Shown: positions 16,282-24,834, numbered from the stretch's first letter. The stretch is 64,000 bases of DNA from Paenibacillus sp. FSL H3-0469 (GCF_038051945.1 NZ_CP150302.1:4960001-5024000); one strand, 5' to 3'. Numbers and translations: made by a program. The notes: generated by a model from the letters alone, not told the origin.

Positions 16282-17460
16282 TTACCCGATTCTCCAGGCG
16301 GTCACACTTAACAGAAATAATAAGGCGGCAAAAGCGGCCAAAAGTCCCGAGGTCTGGGCGATCTGCAGATGATCCATGGACCAGCCGGTCAGCAGCGGCA
16401 GCACCGCGCCGCCAATTCCGCCGGAGGCGATCATAATGCTGGGCGTCGATTCTTCTGCGCCGGGCAGGAGCTTGCTGGAGAAGACCAGTGCGATCGAGAA
16501 GATGCCGGACATGAACAGGCCAAGCAGCAGAATGATCGCAAAGGCGGCAAGCCGGTGACCGGCGTACGGGAAAATGATAAGCAGCAGCAAAGCGGCAAAG
16601 CAGCTGACGAGCACATAGATGCGGTAGGAAATCCGCTCGGCGATAACACCGGCGAACAGTCTGCCCGCTGACATGGCGAGCCAGAAGAAGGTGACTGTGA
16701 GCGCTGCCGAAGCTTCGCTCATGCCCAGCTTGGCAATGAAGATCGCCGGCATGAAGTTCACCAGACTCATCTCAGTGCCTACATAGAGAAAGAAGAACAG
16801 AATGAACAAGCCAAGCACGACCCACTGCTTGCCCTTGTAGGGCAAGGACAATCTTCTGGCGGTTCCTGTTGCCGCAGCGCGGTCAGGGCGGGGGGGCCGC
16901 TCATCCAGCGCGCTGTCCAGCGGGCCGAATCTGCTCTTCGCCCAGAAGAGCAGCGAGAGGAGGGAGAAGGCGGCAACGATCAGGAAGGCCAGCCTCCACT
17001 GCCCTGCGGCAATCAGCGGACTGGCCGCCAGCGGCATGAGCAGCGCCCCGACACCGAACAGCACCTCCAGCCGGCTCATGGCAACCGCTGTTCCTTCGGT
17101 GACTGCGGCTATAATAATCGTGCCGATGACGGCTTCGATCATCCCGAAGCCGAACCCTGCGGCTACGGCAATGACGTACATCCAGCCCCAGGGCGGGAGG
17201 AAGGCATAAGCAATCTCGGCGCACAGCAGCAGGCCGGTGGCAATCATAATGCCGCCGCGCTTGCCGAACCGCCGGTTCAGCAGCGGCGAGACCAGTACGC
17301 CGGCCAGGAAGCCCGCGAATTGGCTGAAGATCAGCTCGCCCCCTGCACTGTAGCTGCGGTCATAATGCTGGAGCAGCACTGGCAGAATGGAGCCCAGGAC
17401 GACATGGGCGAGGCCGATTACGAAATAGGAGAGACAGCCGATCCAGATTAGTTTTTTCAA
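16282..17460 (-). CDS. Major facilitator superfamily transporter
   Basis: A 392-residue protein with about twelve transmembrane segments and the MFS loop 2-3 motif as NRRFGKRGG. The start is a TTG at 17460 with AAGGAG eight bases upstream; no better ATG exists nearby. The sequence looks like the sugar-efflux/FucP-like MFS branch, but the substrate cannot be named. The gene stands alone, divergent from the flavin-fold protein at 17620 across about 160 bases that hold a strong palindrome. Confidence 0.88.
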   Translation of the reverse strand: MKKLIWIGCLSYFVIGLAHVVLGSILPVLLQHYDRSYSAGGELIFSQFAGFLAGVLVSPLLNRRFGKRGGIMIATGLLLCAEIAYAFLPPWGWMYVIAVAAGFGFGMIEAVIGTIIIAAVTEGTAVAMSRLEVLFGVGALLMPLAASPLIAAGQWRLAFLIVAAFSLLSLLFWAKSRFGPLDSALDERPPRPDRAAATGTARRLSLPYKGKQWVVLGLFILFFFLYVGTEMSLVNFMPAIFIAKLGMSEASAALTVTFFWLAMSAGRLFAGVIAERISYRIYVLVSCFAALLLLIIFPYAGHRLAAFAIILLLGLFMSGIFSIALVFSSKLLPGAEESTPSIMIASGGIGGAVLPLLTGWSMDHLQIAQTSGLLAAFAALLFLLSVTAWRIG

Positions 17461-17568
17461 GGATAAGACTCCTTATGAATCAATTTATGAGCAGATGGCA
17501 GGATTCAGAATGAACGGGAAGGGTACACTATATTAGGCACAGGTTAATCATAAATCCAAACCGCGGAC

Positions 17569-17592
17569 GTGAATATATAAACTTATATTCAC
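17569..17592. promoter_or_regulatory. Perfect palindromic operator candidate
   Basis: GTGAATATA and TATATTCAC form a perfect 9-bp inverted repeat with a 6-base spacer, between the divergent MFS and flavin-fold genes. The left end of repeat copy A (near 5070) has similar sequence with a 3-base difference, so this could also be a repeat fragment. Confidence 0.5.
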
Positions 17593-17619
17593 ATGAATTT
17601 GAAGGGAGCTGTGACGTCA

Positions 17620-18039
17620 ATGGACAACAAAGAGCTGGAGAAAACAATCATACAGGTGCTGGACGACAACAGGTTCGGTTCCTTCGGCACGATTGAAGCC
17701 GGTAACAAGCCTAAGGTGCGTTACATGGCAGTATTTCATGACGGGCTGTCCATCTATCTGGCAACTAACCGCAAGACTCATAAGGTAGAAGAGCTTCAGG
17801 ATAATCCGAATGCTGCTCTGCTGCTCGGCTATGAACAGGGCGGCGGCAAGGATGTACTGGAGATTGAAGCCACGGTTGCTGTAACGAAGGACGACAGCTT
17901 GCGCTCTAAGGTATGGAATGAGTCCCTGGAGAAATGGTTTAAGGGGCCGGATGATCCTGATTATGTCATTCTTGAGCTGTCACCTTCACGGATTGAATAT
18001 ATGGGCAAGAACGGCGAGCATGGGGTATGGCAATCTTAA
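17620..18039 (+). CDS. Pyridoxamine 5'-phosphate oxidase-fold (flavin reductase-like) protein
   Basis: A protein of about 139 residues with the split-barrel FMN-binding fold, recognisable from FGSFGTIEAGNKPKVRYMAV, YLATNRKTHKVEELQDNPN and a C-terminal PSRIEYMG strand. Members of the general-stress-protein-26 group bind flavin or F420-like cofactors, and most lack a defined substrate. The ATG at 17620 is favoured over the one at 17593 because AAGGGAG lies 11 bases upstream and the 17593 codon abuts the palindrome. A GTG at 17611 is possible. Confidence 0.8.
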   Translation: MDNKELEKTIIQVLDDNRFGSFGTIEAGNKPKVRYMAVFHDGLSIYLATNRKTHKVEELQDNPNAALLLGYEQGGGKDVLEIEATVAVTKDDSLRSKVWNESLEKWFKGPDDPDYVILELSPSRIEYMGKNGEHGVWQS

Positions 18040-18121
18040 GTAGCTGTCTCCGGCAAAAGGTGGCGTTACCGGTAGCGGATGAGTTCCGCCTAAGCCTACG
18101 TACAATATAGTCCGGCGACCC

Positions 18122-18164
18122 GGGCCTCTTAGGGACTTCATGGTCCATAGGAGGCCCTTTCTGC
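18122..18164 (+). terminator. Terminator after the flavin-fold gene
   Basis: GGGCCTC pairs with GAGGCCC around an inner GGAC/GTCC stem and is followed by TTTCT. Confidence 0.7.
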
Positions 18165-18198
18165 TGCTTCTCTCCTGATTGTGGCAGAGGAATCATGC

Positions 18199-18204
18199 TA
18201 TAAT
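18199..18204 (+). promoter_or_regulatory. Extended -10 promoter upstream of the EAL gene
   Basis: TGCTATAAT is a perfect extended -10 box (TG-N-TATAAT). If used, transcription starts near 18211, downstream of the ATG at 18203, and the true translation start would be later than annotated. Confidence 0.45.
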
Positions 18205-19279
18205 GACCTCAGGTTATCGACATCATGAGGCGGAGGGGATTGCCATAAACTGTGTTGACTGTGCTGACATCGACCCGATAGAGGATCAAGGGGAGCTGAA
18301 GCTCCGCCCTTGCTCAGATCCGCTGGCTGCTGCCATCCGAAATGCCGGTTATGAAATATATCAGACAAGCAAGACCTGTATCATTCCATATCATCGTAAG
18401 GAAGAGCTGTTGAAGCTTATAGAACTGCTGGTGGCGGCTAAGGACATAGCGGATTCCTTAGCGGTATGCGTTAAGAGCAAAGGTTCCCCTGCGGCCCCGG
18501 AGCGGTGGCTGACCTTCGAGCAGCTGAAGGTCCGCTTTGCTAATGAGAATCTGGTGTCCATCATTATGAGTCATGATTTTTGCAGCCACATGCAGCCGAT
18601 TGTGAATTTCAGCGAGGAGATTGTCGGCTTTGAATTTCTGCTGCGCCCGCTGCCCCAGGGCAGTTATTTTCAGCCCTATGAGCTGTTTGAGATTGCCCGG
18701 CGGACAGGGTTTCACTCCTTCCTGGACCGGGCAGCCCGGATCTCGGCGATAGAGACCGGCAGTAAGCTGCTGCCCAAGGGCATCAAGCGGTTCATTAACT
18801 TCCTGCCCTCTTCTATTTATAATCCCAAGTATTGTCTGACTCATACCTTCGAGGCGATCCGGAGGCTGGACCAGAACCCGGAGGATTATGTATTTGAAGT
18901 TGTGGAGACAGAGCAGATCAGCGATATTCCGCATCTGCGCGCCATCTTCGCCGAATACCGCCAGCAGGGGATGCGGGTTGCGCTGGATGATGTGGGCGCG
19001 GGCTATTCGACCATTGAACTGATGTCCAGCCTCCAGCCGGATTATGTCAAGGTGGACCGCAGTCTGATCAGCTTCTGTGACCGGGATGAAGGGAAGCAGC
19101 GGATGCTTAGGGAGATTATCTCCAGGGCCGGAGAATTCGGTGCAAGCCTGCTGGCCGAAGGCATTGAACGCCGGGAGGAATTCCTGGTCTGCCGTGATCT
19201 GGGTATGGATCTGGGACAAGGCTATCTGTTCGGGCTGCCGGAGGATAAGCCGCCGGGACGGTTCGGAATTACGGCCTGA
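18203..19279 (+). CDS. EAL-domain protein, probable c-di-GMP phosphodiesterase
   Basis: About 358 residues: a Cys-containing N-terminal region of ~110 residues followed by an EAL domain. The signature reads EFL instead of EAL (GFEFLLRP), but the metal and catalytic set looks complete: N in RFINFLPSS, E in FEVVETEQ, the DD pair in LDDVGAGYS, K in YVKVDRSLI, E in LAEGIERREE and Q in GQGYLFG. Hydrolysis of cyclic-di-GMP is therefore plausible. The start is uncertain because a promoter-like TATAAT overlaps the ATG at 18203, and a TTG at 18179 is also in frame. Confidence 0.8.
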   Translation: MTSGYRHHEAEGIAINCVDCADIDPIEDQGELKLRPCSDPLAAAIRNAGYEIYQTSKTCIIPYHRKEELLKLIELLVAAKDIADSLAVCVKSKGSPAAPERWLTFEQLKVRFANENLVSIIMSHDFCSHMQPIVNFSEEIVGFEFLLRPLPQGSYFQPYELFEIARRTGFHSFLDRAARISAIETGSKLLPKGIKRFINFLPSSIYNPKYCLTHTFEAIRRLDQNPEDYVFEVVETEQISDIPHLRAIFAEYRQQGMRVALDDVGAGYSTIELMSSLQPDYVKVDRSLISFCDRDEGKQRMLREIISRAGEFGASLLAEGIERREEFLVCRDLGMDLGQGYLFGLPEDKPPGRFGITA

Positions 19280-19296
19280 ACAGCAAGGATCATTCT

Positions 19297-19343
19297 CCCC
19301 GGATACCGGCAGATCTCAAGACTGCCGGTATCCGGGGATTTGT
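19297..19343 (+). terminator. Strong terminator after the EAL gene
   Basis: A perfect 16-bp stem (CCCCGGATACCGGCAG and its inverse) with a 9-base loop is followed by ATTTGTTG. It separates the EAL gene from the detoxification two-component operon. Confidence 0.78.
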
Positions 19344-19378
19344 TGTGCTATTTGAAGAAAGAAAGGACGGTTAACAAC

Positions 19379-20053
19379 GTGAGTGTGACCCTATTGTACG
19401 TAGAAGACGACCGGGAGATCGGCAGTGCCTTGGCGGCTGATCTGAGGGAACGGGAATATGCAGTGCGCTGGCTGGAGAGCGGAGACGGGGCGCTTGAAGC
19501 TGCAGAGGGCTGCCAGCTTGCGATTCTGGATGTGATGCTGCCGGGGCTGGACGGCTTCACCGTCGGCCAGCGGCTGAAGCGGGCCTATCCGGAGCTGCCG
19601 GTTCTGATGCTCTCGGCGCGCACCTCCATTGACGATAAGCTTCAGGGGCTGGACTTCGCGGATGACTATATGACCAAGCCGTTTCATCCCGATGAGCTGG
19701 CGGCGAGAATCGAGGTTCTGCTGAGAAGAAGCGGCGCTGCCTCGCCCGCTCAGCTCACGCTTAAGCATCTGGTTGTCAGACCGGGAAGCAGTGTGGTCAC
19801 GGAAGCTGCGACCGGACGGGAGATTATGCTTACCGGCAAGCAGTTCCAGATCTTCTCTTATCTGCTGCGGCATCTGGGCCAGATTCTAACCAAGGAGCAG
19901 ATCTATGAGGCGGTCTGGGGGGAGAGCTATATCGAAGGCGACAAGACGCTGATGGTACATATCCGTTATCTGCGCGAGAAGCTGGAGCTTGATCCGGCCG
20001 CGCCGGAGATTATTGAGACGGTCCGGGGGATCGGCTACCGGGTGAGAGGGTGA
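19379..20053 (+). CDS. OmpR-family response regulator of a detoxification module
   Basis: About 224 residues. The receiver has EDD near the N terminus, phospho-aspartate D51 in AILDVMLPG and K in DDYMTKPFHP. The C-terminal winged helix ends in VRGIGYRVRG. The GTG at 19379 is chosen because MSVTLLYVEDD is the expected beginning and a GAAAGGACGG stretch precedes it. The stop overlaps the kinase start by 4 bases (GTGA). Gene order (regulator, kinase, ATPase, two permeases) matches lantibiotic or bacitracin resistance loci. The direct repeat at 21471-21490 is its likely target. Confidence 0.9.
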   Translation: MSVTLLYVEDDREIGSALAADLREREYAVRWLESGDGALEAAEGCQLAILDVMLPGLDGFTVGQRLKRAYPELPVLMLSARTSIDDKLQGLDFADDYMTKPFHPDELAARIEVLLRRSGAASPAQLTLKHLVVRPGSSVVTEAATGREIMLTGKQFQIFSYLLRHLGQILTKEQIYEAVWGESYIEGDKTLMVHIRYLREKLELDPAAPEIIETVRGIGYRVRG

Positions 20054-21468
20054 AAGGGGCCGGGCGTTTCCAGCTGCTGCACCGTTCGCTGCTTTTTCGT
20101 TATCTGCTGATTATTGTAGCTGCCCTGCTGTTCGTGCCCGTTGTTATTCCGCTGACGATTGCTGTGTACAGTATCTTCGGGGGGATCACTCATACAAGTC
20201 CACCCAAGGAATATGAGCAGTATTCCAGTATAAAAAAGCTGGAGATGATGTGGCATGAGGAAGCCCGCAAGCTCCTTGGCCAGTCTCCTGCGGATATTAC
20301 CCGGCGGCTGTCGGCCTTAAGTGAAGCCTATCCGTTGTCCAGAATATTCTGGGTCGATCCTGCGGGCACAACACAGCTGGTGACCGAGCCTTCAGGACCG
20401 CCGCTGCTCTTGACGGGAGAGGCTCCGGCTGTTCCCTCTGAGTGGAGCGCCGCTGAAGCGGTATCCTTCATGAAGGACAGCGCGGCGCTGAAGCCGCTGG
20501 CGATTGTCGCCTTCATAGGAGACCGGGCAGAGGCCGCCGGGGGCTTCATGGTTATGCAGATTCCTGAGGACATTACGAAGACGAAATCTGCTGCAGGACT
20601 GGATAAATGGTATACGATTGCCATGCTGGTGTTCTTCCTTCTGTTCATCACAAGCTCCTGGTTCTTCTTCATCATGATCCGCAGAAGGCTGCTGCGCCTG
20701 CAGACCGCTATGGTGTTCACCGGTGAGGAGGGCTTGCCGCAGATTGTTCCGCCGGGGAAGCCGGATGAGATCGGGCATCTGGAGGAAGCCTTCAATACCA
20801 TGGTGACGGAACTTAAGGCAGGCCGTGCCAGAGAGGCGGAAGAAGAGGCGCTGCGTAAACGGCTGGTGGCCGATCTGTCGCATGATCTGCGGACTCCGCT
20901 TACCGTCATTCGCAGCCACCTCCATGTACTGGGCAAGGAGCCGTTGTCACCGCGCGGCCAATCCTCCCTTGAGCTGATGGATCAGCGGATTGAGAGCCTT
21001 GGCATCCTGATTGAGAACCTGCTGTCCTACAATCTGCTGAACAGCGGACGCATTGCGCTGCACCCGGAACGCCGGGATGTGCTTAGACTGGTGCGGGAGA
21101 GCGCCGCCGCCTGGTATCCGGTGTGGGAGAAGGAGGGGTACCGGATTGATATTGATCTGGAGGCTGCGCCGCTGTATTGGGAGATCGATGAAAGCTGGTT
21201 CCGCAGAGTGCTGGATAATCTGTTCCAGAACATTTTACGTCATGCACGCAGCGGGTTATATGTAGGAATACTTACAGAGATCCGTGAAGGCAACCGGGTG
21301 ATTATCATCTCCGATCACGGCGGCGGCCTTGCGCAGAGCACTGACTCCGCAGGAGCAGGCCTGGGCCTGTCGATTGTCGATCTGCTGCTGAAGCGGATGG
21401 ACCTGGAATGGAGCATGGAGAGTACGGCGAAGGGGACCGAGGTTGTGATCTGGAAGCGGGGCGCCTGA
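20050..21468 (+). CDS. Sensor histidine kinase of a detoxification module
   Basis: A 472-residue kinase. One N-terminal transmembrane helix, about 140 extracytoplasmic residues, a second helix near residue 195 and a HAMP-like linker lead to the HisKA motif VADLSHDLRTPL with H278. The ATP-binding domain has a degenerate N box (LDNLFQNILRHA) and a GAGLGLSIV G box. The GTG start overlaps the regulator stop. A sizeable sensory domain differs from the very short BceS type and resembles SpaK/NisK-like kinases that detect the peptide directly. Confidence 0.88.
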   Translation: MKGAGRFQLLHRSLLFRYLLIIVAALLFVPVVIPLTIAVYSIFGGITHTSPPKEYEQYSSIKKLEMMWHEEARKLLGQSPADITRRLSALSEAYPLSRIFWVDPAGTTQLVTEPSGPPLLLTGEAPAVPSEWSAAEAVSFMKDSAALKPLAIVAFIGDRAEAAGGFMVMQIPEDITKTKSAAGLDKWYTIAMLVFFLLFITSSWFFFIMIRRRLLRLQTAMVFTGEEGLPQIVPPGKPDEIGHLEEAFNTMVTELKAGRAREAEEEALRKRLVADLSHDLRTPLTVIRSHLHVLGKEPLSPRGQSSLELMDQRIESLGILIENLLSYNLLNSGRIALHPERRDVLRLVRESAAAWYPVWEKEGYRIDIDLEAAPLYWEIDESWFRRVLDNLFQNILRHARSGLYVGILTEIREGNRVIIISDHGGGLAQSTDSAGAGLGLSIVDLLLKRMDLEWSMESTAKGTEVVIWKRGA

Positions 21469-21470
21469 AC

Positions 21471-21490
21471 AATTTAAACGAAATTTAAAC
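21471..21490. promoter_or_regulatory. Direct repeat AATTTAAAC, candidate response-regulator site
   Basis: AATTTAAAC occurs at 21471-21479 and 21482-21490, exactly 11 bases apart. That is the geometry of tandem OmpR-family sites. It lies between the kinase and the ABC genes, about 35 bases before a TATGCT -10-like box. Confidence 0.5.
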
Positions 21491-21549
21491 TTGCTGCTTC
21501 CGTGCTTTTAACCTTGGGGCGTTATGCTGTTACCGAGGTGAAGAGAAGA

Positions 21550-22461
21550 ATGAAGGATACAGTGATAGAGACAAGAAATCTGCTTAAGGAATACCGCGGC
21601 CGTGCAGCTGTGAAGAACCTGAATCTCAATATAACAAAAGGGGAAATCTACGGGTTCCTCGGACCGAACGGTGCCGGCAAAACAACAACCATCCGCATGC
21701 TGCTCGGTCTGATCAAGCCGACCTCCGGCAGCATTGAAATCTTCGGCAAGGAGCTGCGTGCGAACCGGATGCAGATTCTGCGTAAGGTAGGCTCGCTGGT
21801 GGAATCACCGTCCTACTACGGTCATCTGAGTGCCTGGGACAACCTGGAAGCGATCCGCCGCATTCTGGGTGTGCCCAAGGTGCGCATTGCCGATGTGCTG
21901 GAGATCGTATCGCTTACCGGGGAGGAGAAGCGGCCGGTCAAGGGCTTCTCACTCGGTATGAAGCAGCGGCTGGGGATAGCGGCAGCTCTGCTGGGCAGCC
22001 CGGAGCTGCTGATTCTCGATGAGCCGACCAACGGGCTGGACCCGTCAGGCATACAGGAGATCCGCTCCCTGATTAAGCGGCTGCCCGCAGAGCAGGGGAT
22101 TACGGTATTGGTATCCAGCCATCTGCTGAGCGAGATCGAGCAGATGGCCGGTACGGTCGGCATTATCCGCGAGGGGCAGATGGTCTATCAGGATACCATT
22201 GCCCATCTCCAGCAGCAGGCGGCCGGCCATCTGCGCCTGGCGTTATCCGAGCCGGAGACCGCGCTGATGACGGCAGTGCGGCGAGGCTGCGGCGGCGAGC
22301 TGCAGGAGGGCCGGCTGGTCCTGCCCCGGATGAGCGATGCGAGAGTATCGCTGCTGGTCAAGGAGCTGGTCGAGGAGGGCCATGCGATCTACAGGGTAGA
22401 GGAGCACAGGCAATCTCTGGAGGAATTCTTCCTGCAGGTGGTTGGGGGAGGGGAGCTATGA
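21550..22461 (+). CDS. BcrA/LanF-type ABC ATPase
   Basis: A 304-residue ATPase of the bacitracin/lantibiotic exporter family: Walker A GPNGAGKTT near residues 38-46, signature FSLGMKQRL (LSGG degenerated to FSLG, typical of BcrA/LanF) near 132 and Walker B LLILDEPTNGLDPSG near 152. The ATG at 21550 has GAGGTG nine bases upstream; an earlier in-frame start at 21502 has none. Four-base overlap with the next permease gene indicates one operon. It probably removes membrane-active peptides such as lantibiotics or bacitracin. Confidence 0.9.
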   Translation: MKDTVIETRNLLKEYRGRAAVKNLNLNITKGEIYGFLGPNGAGKTTTIRMLLGLIKPTSGSIEIFGKELRANRMQILRKVGSLVESPSYYGHLSAWDNLEAIRRILGVPKVRIADVLEIVSLTGEEKRPVKGFSLGMKQRLGIAAALLGSPELLILDEPTNGLDPSGIQEIRSLIKRLPAEQGITVLVSSHLLSEIEQMAGTVGIIREGQMVYQDTIAHLQQQAAGHLRLALSEPETALMTAVRRGCGGELQEGRLVLPRMSDARVSLLVKELVEEGHAIYRVEEHRQSLEEFFLQVVGGGEL

Positions 22462-23174
22462 TGTGGCGTGCGCTGTCGGCGGATTGGCTTAAGATCCGCG
22501 GCAAAGGCATATGGTTCCTCGCCTTTCTCGGTCCGCTGGGCCTCATCGCCATGCAGGGACTGAATTTCGGCCTCCGCTATGACTATCTTCGCGGGCAGTA
22601 CCGGGAGGACCTGTGGGGTGGCCTGCTTAGTGAGGTTATACCCTTCGTACCGATTGCCCTCTATCTTGGAGGCACACTGATTCTCTCTCTGATTGCGAAT
22701 GTCGAGCATCAGACCAGCGCCTGGAAGCAGCTTCTGGCGCTGCCTGTCTCCAGAACGGCTGTGTTCATGGCGAAGCTGCTGCTCTGCCTGCTGCTGCTTA
22801 TCGTGTCTTGTCTGCTGCTGTCGGCGGGAACAGTCATTCTCGGGCTGCTGCTCGGCTTCGGTATTCAGCCGATACCGCTAACGGATGTCCTGCGGATGGG
22901 CTTCGCCGCTTATGCTGCGGCCATGCCTGTCATTGCACTCCAGCTGTGGCTGTCTCTAACCAGCCGGAACCAGACCCTTCCGGTATCGGTGGGGTTGACC
23001 TTGTCGCTGGTCAGCCCGTTCGGCTCGTACTTCACGCAGTGGTTCCCGCTCTCCTGGCCGGAATTAGCCTGGAGTGATCCGCGTCCTTGGCTGTTCAGCG
23101 GAGCCGGCCTGGTGCTTGGACTCCTGGTAATCCTGCCTGGAGCCATACATTTCGCGCGAAAGGATGTGGACTGA
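22458..23174 (+). CDS. LanE/MutE-like ABC permease
   Basis: A 238-residue membrane protein with about six helices. It is similar in layout to its neighbour; both carry the segment WKQLLALPVSRT or WKQLLALPVTRT, the conserved loop of lantibiotic immunity permeases. The start overlaps the ATPase stop (ATGA). It probably pairs with the next permease as the E/G subunits of a LanFEG transporter. Confidence 0.86.
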   Translation: MMWRALSADWLKIRGKGIWFLAFLGPLGLIAMQGLNFGLRYDYLRGQYREDLWGGLLSEVIPFVPIALYLGGTLILSLIANVEHQTSAWKQLLALPVSRTAVFMAKLLLCLLLLIVSCLLLSAGTVILGLLLGFGIQPIPLTDVLRMGFAAYAAAMPVIALQLWLSLTSRNQTLPVSVGLTLSLVSPFGSYFTQWFPLSWPELAWSDPRPWLFSGAGLVLGLLVILPGAIHFARKDVD

Positions 23175-23176
23175 AC

Positions 23177-23914
23177 ATGCGGACTTTTCTGCGAATGATC
23201 TCGGCGGAATGCCTGAAGATAGCCGGATTCCGTACTTGGCTGTTGATTCTGCTCAGTCCGCTGGTCTCCCTCCCGATTGGTGCGCTTTCGGACATGCGGG
23301 AAAATCAGACAATTACCTGGCAGGTTCTACTGAGTACGATGTCAACGATACATGCGCTGCTGTTTCTTCCGGTGCTCTCAGGACTTTTCGCTGCCTTAAT
23401 CTGCCGCAATGAGCATAGTGACGGCGGCTGGAAGCAGCTCCTGGCACTCCCGGTGACGCGGACTTCTGTATACTTTGCCAAATATGTATTGATTATAGCG
23501 CTGCTTGGTGCGGTGCAGCTGCTGTTTGTTGGAGGGGTTCTGGGGGTCGGATGGTATCGGGGCGCAGAAGGTGGAGTACCCTGGGAACTGCTGCTGAGCA
23601 GTCTGTTCGGTGGCTGGTTTGCCTGCCTGCCGCTGGCTGCCCTGCAACTGGCGATATCCCAGGGCTGGAGCAGCTTCGGCGCTCCGCTGGCGCTTAATGT
23701 TTGCTTCACCATTCCCAATATACTGATTGCCAATTCCTCCACCTACGGCCCATATTATCCATGGGTACAACCGATGCTGGCCATGTCCCCCTTCGGCGAA
23801 GAGCGGTTCGGCGCTTTTAACCTGCCGCTGGAGAGCCTGATGATTGTCGTGGCGGGGAGCCTGCTTCTGTTCCTGGGTGCTGGCTTGATAGCCTTTTGGC
23901 GTAAGGCGGTATAA
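23177..23914 (+). CDS. LanG/MutG-like ABC permease
   Basis: A 245-residue membrane protein, starting MRTFLRMISAECLK two bases after the preceding stop. About six helices are predicted. The WKQLLALPVTRTSVYFAK loop matches the upstream permease, so the two are ancient paralogues. It completes a regulator-kinase-F-E-G set. No lantibiotic precursor or modification gene is visible nearby, so the operon looks like resistance to foreign peptides rather than self-immunity. Confidence 0.86.
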   Translation: MRTFLRMISAECLKIAGFRTWLLILLSPLVSLPIGALSDMRENQTITWQVLLSTMSTIHALLFLPVLSGLFAALICRNEHSDGGWKQLLALPVTRTSVYFAKYVLIIALLGAVQLLFVGGVLGVGWYRGAEGGVPWELLLSSLFGGWFACLPLAALQLAISQGWSSFGAPLALNVCFTIPNILIANSSTYGPYYPWVQPMLAMSPFGEERFGAFNLPLESLMIVVAGSLLLFLGAGLIAFWRKAV

Positions 23915-24030
23915 GGTTAGCAGGTATCGGAATGCGGCTGGCGTGAAATGAATGCTCGAAGCGAACCCGAACGCAAGGCTATACACCGCCGCATGTTTGA
24001 ATGAATTCCTTTGCACATTTCCCTTCTCCA

Positions 24031-24059
24031 TGGACATTGGACGCCATTTTTTCTATAAT
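24031..24059 (+). promoter_or_regulatory. Sigma-A promoter of the ArsR-type repressor
   Basis: TGGACA and TATAAT are separated by 17 bases, ending about 65 bases before the repressor start codon. Confidence 0.6.
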
Positions 24060-24123
24060 TAATCGTAGAAGATACTATTAAGCGCCGGTGATGCCGGATG
24101 AGCATATGGAGGAGGGCGGGAGC

Positions 24124-24489
24124 ATGGAACCAGCGGCACTTGAAGAATGCGACAACACCTGTAATGGTTCCGAACTGGAACCGGAATCTATGGCCTTGAT
24201 TCTGCCGGACCGTGAGATTACAGATAAGATGGCAGAAATGTTCAAGGCACTGGGTGATCCGACAAGAGTTCGGCTGATCTACGCGTTATCCCAGCAGGAG
24301 CTATGTGTGCATGACTTGTCCTCCATACTGGATATGGGACAGTCGGCAGTCTCCCATCAGCTCCGCTATCTGCGGAACCTGCGGATTGTGAAGCGCCGCA
24401 AGGAAGGCAAGACCGTATATTATTCGCTGAACGATGCACATGTGGAGCAGATCTTCCTGCAGACTCATGAGCATATCCGGCATGAATAG
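24124..24489 (+). CDS. CzrA/SmtB-type metal-sensing ArsR repressor
   Basis: A repressor of about 121 residues with the ArsR winged helix (ELCVHDLSSILDMGQSAVSH) and a C-terminal alpha-5 metal site. Within NDAHVEQIFLQTHEHIRHE the residues D, H (+2), H (+13) and H (+16) reproduce the D-H-H-H spacing of CzrA, which senses zinc and cobalt. The N terminus also has CDNTC. The start ATG at 24124 has GGAGG eight bases upstream; the longer frame from 24088 is unsupported. It should bind the two TTAACATATGA operators near 25.9-26.1 kb. Confidence 0.9.
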   Translation: MEPAALEECDNTCNGSELEPESMALILPDREITDKMAEMFKALGDPTRVRLIYALSQQELCVHDLSSILDMGQSAVSHQLRYLRNLRIVKRRKEGKTVYYSLNDAHVEQIFLQTHEHIRHE

Positions 24490-24503
24490 ATTGTCCTGAT
24501 AGG

Positions 24504-24550
24504 AAAAGGGCTGTCCCAACGCCAGGTAGTGGCTTGGGGCAGCCCTTTTA
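24504..24550 (+). terminator. Terminator of the ArsR-type repressor gene
   Basis: AAAAGGGCTG-CCCAA pairs with TTGGGGCAGCCCTTTT and is followed by a short T/A stretch. Confidence 0.8.
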
Positions 24551-24569
24551 TATTATGATGTGCGATAAA

Positions 24570-24768
24570 CCAAATGTAGGTGGAAAACAGCATACATTTG
24601 GTGGTCGTGAGGGCAAGTGGTTCGAATATATGTGGAAAACAGCATACAAGTGGTGGTCGTGAGGACAAGTGGCCCGAATGTATGTGGAAAACAGCATACA
24701 ATCGGTCGTTGTGAGGGCAAGTGGCCGAATGTATGTGGAAAACAGCATACAATCGGCAGGCCTACAGA
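24570..24768. repeat. Tandem array of four 51/52-bp units with conserved-loop hairpins
   Basis: GGAAAACAGCATAC recurs at 24582, 24634, 24686 and 24737 (spacings 52, 52, 51). The first unit has perfect arms CCAAATGTA/TACATTTGG. The last has GCCGAATGTATG against CATACAATCGGC with one mismatch. In both cases the loop keeps TGGAAAACAG. The core TGTAT-N-GAAAACA-N-CATACAA matches the array at 2533-2800. It sits in the convergent gap between the repressor and the CDF exporter genes. Confidence 0.9.
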
Positions 24769-24774
24769 ATCGTT

Positions 24775-24834
24775 CCTCGGACTCCCACAAAATTCCTCGG
24801 ACTCTATCAGAACCCCTCGGACTCCCTCATTCTC
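24775..24834. repeat. Three 20-bp repeats after the CDF exporter gene
   Basis: CCTCGGACTC starts at 24775, 24795 and 24815, exactly 20 bases apart. On the exporter's sense strand the units are purine-rich (GAGTCCGAGG) and begin about 25 bases after its stop codon. Confidence 0.7.
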
